A stretch of DNA of 64,000 bases from contig JBIKJA010000002.1 in assembly GCA_044361315.1 (NCBI GenBank), forward strand, positions 186,001 to 250,000, given 5' to 3'. Source of the DNA: Crocinitomix sp044361315. GTDB taxonomy: Bacteria > Bacteroidota > Bacteroidia > Flavobacteriales_D > Crocinitomicaceae. Of this stretch, positions 60,961 to 64,000 are shown piece by piece. Under the pieces are notes generated by a model, which made no database searches, was not told where the DNA came from, and worked only from the letters and a program-made list of their open reading frames with translations. Every line of letters starts with the position of its first letter. Positions within the stretch are counted from its first letter, which is position 1. Position numbers and translations under genes: made by a program.

Positions 60961-62043
60961 ATGAAAAACACAGCATTAACTGAAAGACACATCGCTCTTG
61001 GAGCTAAAATGGTTCCATTTGCAGGATTCAACATGCCCGTTCAATACGAAGGAGTAAAAGCTGAACATGATTACGTTCGAAAAGGCGTGGGCGTTTTTGA
61101 CGTTTCACACATGGGCGAATTTGTTTTCAGTGGAGAAAATACAATCGCACTTTTACAAAAAATAACATCAAACGATGTTTCAAAAATGGTGGATGGACAA
61201 GCGCAATATACATGCATGCCAAATAAAGATGGAGGAATTGTAGACGATTTAATCATTTATCGAAAATCCGCAACTGAATTCTTTATTGTTGTAAATGCTT
61301 CAAATATTGAAAAAGACTGGAATTGGATGGCGGCTCACAACAATTTGGGAGTTGACATGAAAAATCTTTCTGAGGAATATTCTTTACTTGCCATTCAAGG
61401 ACCAAAAACCGCCGAAGCACTTCAATCACTTACGAGTATTGATTTGGCCGGAATGAAATATTACACATTTGAAATGGGAGAATTTGCAGGAATCAAAAAC
61501 GTGATGGTTTCCGCAACAGGTTACACGGGCTCAGGAGGTTTTGAACTTTACATTAAAAATGAAGATGCAGGTCATGTTTGGGACCAAGTATTTGAAGCAG
61601 GAAAAGCATTTAATATTCAACCAATTGGATTAGCTGCTAGAGATACCTTACGACTAGAAATGGGATTTTGTTTATACGGCAACGACATTGACGATACAAC
61701 CTCTCCACTTGAAGCCGGTTTAGGATGGATCACAAAATTCACAAAAGATTTTACGAATTCTGAAAATCTAAAAAAACAAAAAGAAGAAGGGGTAAAAAGA
61801 AAATTGGTGGCTTTTGAATTGATTGATAAGGGAATTCCTAGACACGATTATATTATCAATGATGCGCAAGGAAATGAAATAGGAAAAGTTACCTCTGGCA
61901 CGATGTCTCCATCAATGAATATTCCAATCGGCTTAGGCTATGTAACTGTCGAAAATTCTGCTTTAGATGTTGAAATTTATGTAGAAATTAGAGGAAAACA
62001 GCTAAAAGCAAAAGTGGTAAAACTACCATTTTACAAAGCATAA
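60961..62043 (+). CDS. gcvT: Glycine cleavage system aminomethyltransferase (T protein)
   Basis: 360 residues from the ATG at 60961. It transfers the methylene group of glycine from lipoyl-GcvH to tetrahydrofolate and releases ammonia. Typical sequence: ERHIALGAKMVPFAGFNMPV, GVGVFDVSHMGEF (catalytic Asp region), GGIVDDLIIYR, VVNASNIEKDW, ATGYTGSGGFELYI, AARDTLRLEMGFCLYGND and the C-terminal SGTMSPSMNIPIGLGYV. The lipoyl synthase gene that activates GcvH is elsewhere in this window. Monocistronic between a promoter and a strong terminator. Confidence 0.97.
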   Translation: MKNTALTERHIALGAKMVPFAGFNMPVQYEGVKAEHDYVRKGVGVFDVSHMGEFVFSGENTIALLQKITSNDVSKMVDGQAQYTCMPNKDGGIVDDLIIYRKSATEFFIVVNASNIEKDWNWMAAHNNLGVDMKNLSEEYSLLAIQGPKTAEALQSLTSIDLAGMKYYTFEMGEFAGIKNVMVSATGYTGSGGFELYIKNEDAGHVWDQVFEAGKAFNIQPIGLAARDTLRLEMGFCLYGNDIDDTTSPLEAGLGWITKFTKDFTNSENLKKQKEEGVKRKLVAFELIDKGIPRHDYIINDAQGNEIGKVTSGTMSPSMNIPIGLGYVTVENSALDVEIYVEIRGKQLKAKVVKLPFYKA

Positions 62044-62050
62044 TTTTTAG

Positions 62051-62096
62051 AAAATCGGATCGACGAATTTATAAATTAAATCGTCGATCCGATTTT
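62051..62096 (+). terminator. Strong intrinsic terminator of gcvT
   Basis: A perfect 16-bp stem (62051-62066 with 62081-62096, arm AAAATCGGATCGACGA) has a 14-base loop, 7 bases after the stop. Confidence 0.85.
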
Positions 62097-62209
62097 ATAT
62101 TAGAACAAATAGCGCATACAAGGAAAAACCTCCAAGTATAAATTAGTATAAAGATTTCCAATTATTCAATTATTTACCTAATTGTATTGGTTATTTACAA
62201 TTGATATTC

Positions 62210-62217
62210 TATATTTG
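62210..62217 (+). promoter_or_regulatory. Promoter of secDF
   Basis: TATATTTG matches TAnnTTTG, and TTG at 62187-62189 lies 20 bases upstream. The leader is about 35-40 bases. Confidence 0.65.
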
Positions 62218-62258
62218 CAGGCTTGAAAATTTTACAATAGATAAACTATCACTTTGAA

Positions 62259-64000
62259 ATGAGAAATAAAGGATTTTTTTGGTCAATCACGATCGCATTA
62301 GTATTGGCTTGTATATATCAACTTACATTTTCTTGGGCAACTAGCCGCGTAGAAAACGACTCTAAAAAATACGCCGCCGATAAAATAGATTCACTCTATG
62401 CAAATGGCGTTGAGAGCCTCATGGTTGGAGGTGATACCTTGTTTTTGAACGATCAAATTGACAGTAACACATTGGTACTTCAATATGAAAATGAGTACAT
62501 ACGAAGCAAAATGAACGAAAAAGTTCACTTTTTTGGATATACTTATGCCGAGTGTAAAGCAAGTGAAATCAACTTAGGTCTCGATTTAAAGGGCGGAATG
62601 AGTGCTACTTTAGAAATCTCTGTTCCTGATTTAGTTCATCAATTAGCTGGAAAAACGGGGAACAAAGAATTTATGATCCCTTATGAAATTGCAATTGAAC
62701 GTGCAAATAAAGGAGATGATAATTTCATCGATCTATTTGTAGAAGAATACGAAAAGGCAAATCCAGGTGTGTTGATGGCGAAGGTTTTCCACATGCAAAA
62801 CCCTGATTTGATTGAAGCGGATGCTTCAAATGCACAAACTGCTGACTTCCTTAAAGAAAGAGCTGTTAACGCTTTAGATGGTGTCGAATTGATCATCGAG
62901 AAAAGGGTGAATCAATTTGGGGTTTCACAACCTACTATTCAAAAACAAATTGGTACAAATCGTATTTTTGTAGAATTACCCGGAGTTAGCGACAAAGCAA
63001 CTGTAAGAAAAAAATTACAAGCAACCGCTAGTTTGGAGTTTTATGAAATTTATGAAAATCAATCATTCGGAATTAGTGGTATCCTGGCAAATTCGGAAGA
63101 AGCTTTAAGCCAAGCGCTTTTTGGCGGGCCAATTGACCTTACAGTTGAACCTGAGGACACTTTAACTGATACAACTAATGTGGATACCGCAGATTCAACA
63201 GCTGTAGAAGATGATCTATTAGGTGCAGCGACTAATGACGATCTTTTAGGAGATGACAAAACTAAAAAAGCGGATTCTTTATTAACGGATCAAGAAAGAG
63301 AAGAACGATACCCAATTCGTTCATTAATGAACCTGTCTTTTGAATATGATGAAAATAATCAGATTGTAGGTTATGGTCAAGGTTCGGTGGTTGGTTATGC
63401 GAGCATTGCCGATACATCTGCCTTAAACTACCGATTAAAACACCCTGCTATTCGTGCTAACTTGCCACAGGACTTAGTTTTCATGTGGGACGCCAAAGAA
63501 ATTTTAGATGAAGATCGACTACCAACAGGTGTGATCTATCTTCACGCAATTAAAGTTCCTTCGTCAGGAGCAAAAGTTGGAGGAAAAGACATTAAATATG
63601 CAGCACTAGATGACAAAGTGATCGGGCAGTACGCTGTGAGCATGGTAATGAATGAGTTAGGATCTCAGAAATGGAAAGAAATGACCACTGAAAACTTAAA
63701 CAAACAAGTGGCCATCACGATGGATAATTATGTGTTCTCTGCCCCGGTTGTTAACGACATCATGGAACAAAGTTCTTCAATCACTGGAAACTTTACCATG
63801 GCAGAGGCCAAAGATTTAGTTGGATTATTAAATGCTGGTGCTTTTCCTGCTCCAGTTAAAATCGTAGATGAATCAATTGTAGGAGCTTCATTAGGAGAAG
63901 AAAATACAAATTCTGGTATTTGGTCGTTTGTACTTGCTTTATCGTTGGTGTTAGCCTACATGGTATTCTATTACAACAAAGCTGGGTTGATTGCAGATGC
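62259..64000 (+). CDS. secDF: Protein translocase SecDF fusion, N-terminal part (cut by window edge)
   Basis: The first 580 residues of the membrane translocase that uses the proton gradient to complete Sec export. TM1 is at about 7-27. The conserved SecD motif is EINLGLDLKGGMSATLEISV. The periplasmic P1 region includes VELIIEKRVNQFGVSQPTIQ, IFVELPGV and ASLEFYEI. An acidic, Asp/Thr/Ala-rich insertion (about 295-345, for example VDTADSTAVEDDLLGAATND) interrupts it and is low-complexity. NEFPAPV-type GAFPAPVKIVDE and SIVGASLGEENTNSG precede the next transmembrane helices. In Bacteroidota SecD and SecF are fused in one polypeptide of about 1000 residues, so the SecF half should lie beyond the window. 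Confidence 0.95.
   Translation, partial: MRNKGFFWSITIALVLACIYQLTFSWATSRVENDSKKYAADKIDSLYANGVESLMVGGDTLFLNDQIDSNTLVLQYENEYIRSKMNEKVHFFGYTYAECKASEINLGLDLKGGMSATLEISVPDLVHQLAGKTGNKEFMIPYEIAIERANKGDDNFIDLFVEEYEKANPGVLMAKVFHMQNPDLIEADASNAQTADFLKERAVNALDGVELIIEKRVNQFGVSQPTIQKQIGTNRIFVELPGVSDKATVRKKLQATASLEFYEIYENQSFGISGILANSEEALSQALFGGPIDLTVEPEDTLTDTTNVDTADSTAVEDDLLGAATNDDLLGDDKTKKADSLLTDQEREERYPIRSLMNLSFEYDENNQIVGYGQGSVVGYASIADTSALNYRLKHPAIRANLPQDLVFMWDAKEILDEDRLPTGVIYLHAIKVPSSGAKVGGKDIKYAALDDKVIGQYAVSMVMNELGSQKWKEMTTENLNKQVAITMDNYVFSAPVVNDIMEQSSSITGNFTMAEAKDLVGLLNAGAFPAPVKIVDESIVGASLGEENTNSGIWSFVLALSLVLAYMVFYYNKAGLIAD

Noticed and set aside
1..64000. tRNA, rRNA, CRISPR or transposase genes
   Set aside because: I looked for T-loop (GGTTCGAATCC-like) and cloverleaf patterns, ribosomal RNA landmarks, repeat-spacer arrays and transposase motifs and found none; short RNAs could still be missed by eye.

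Overview
This window is a stretch of a Bacteroidota chromosome, most likely Flavobacteriales; a Cryomorphaceae/Crocinitomicaceae-like relative is my guess, at low confidence. The DNA is AT-rich, and many genes are preceded by the Bacteroidota -7 promoter element TAnnTTTG. There are several type IX secretion (T9SS) cargo proteins with type A or type B C-terminal signals. An Oar-like TonB-dependent receptor, a PorE-like OmpA protein, M16 peptidase pairs and a SecDF fusion add to the picture. No rRNA, tRNA, CRISPR array, insertion sequence or prophage was found. Most of the window is housekeeping or envelope-related.

Layout. 1-7400: M1 aminopeptidase (cut by the left edge), an ACMSD-type decarboxylase, an NTF2-fold secreted protein, and an active/inactive pair of M16 peptidases. 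7500-17300: dnaB, an overlapping secreted protein of a family often labelled asparagine synthetase B, a PorE-like protein, rseP, cvpA, a beta-barrel-like protein and lipA. 17500-28100: a large T9SS propeller protein, paaG-paaH, an SDR, an SGNH/MBOAT O-acylation pair, a tiny secreted protein, ogt and a VOC protein. 28300-38000: htpG, a short tract with several start-less or damaged genes around meaB, then an L,D-transpeptidase, prfC, acpH and mltF. 38100-50700: a frameshifted lipoprotein gene, an ArsR regulator divergent from an Oar-like receptor, rpsP-rimM-trmN6, an ECF sigma factor with a membrane protein, an XRE-S24 regulator, a lone ABC ATPase, a PhoX-like lipoprotein and mdh. 50800-64000: a sigma factor with a chimeric anti-sigma/PKD/gliding-C-terminal membrane protein, a SiaC-like protein, two tandem M4 metallopeptidases, gcvT and secDF (cut by the right edge).

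The least ordinary things are these. (1) A dispersed two-hairpin element with a GGGTCGGG core occurs four times; three copies lie within 30 bases of a stop codon. In each copy the second hairpin has different arm sequences but still pairs. (2) Between 30475 and 33206 three reading frames lack ATG at the expected N-terminus and carry ATA, ATT or ATC instead. One of them is an inorganic pyrophosphatase with an in-frame deletion through its active site. (3) The sigma/anti-sigma pair at 50817-52785 has a membrane partner with a doubled cytoplasmic motif and PKD plus gliding-type domains outside. (4) The neighbouring tandem M4 proteases share their catalytic part but carry different T9SS sorting modules.

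Functional themes: surface protein export and signalling (PorE-like, T9SS cargo, sigma pair, SecDF), envelope maintenance (RseP, L,D-transpeptidase, MltF, MBOAT/SGNH), small-molecule catabolism (ACMSD, PaaG/PaaH, GcvT, malate dehydrogenase, MeaB), and translation or chaperone genes (RpsP, RimM, RF3, HtpG). Assignments rest on motif and family recognition by eye; no database search was possible.
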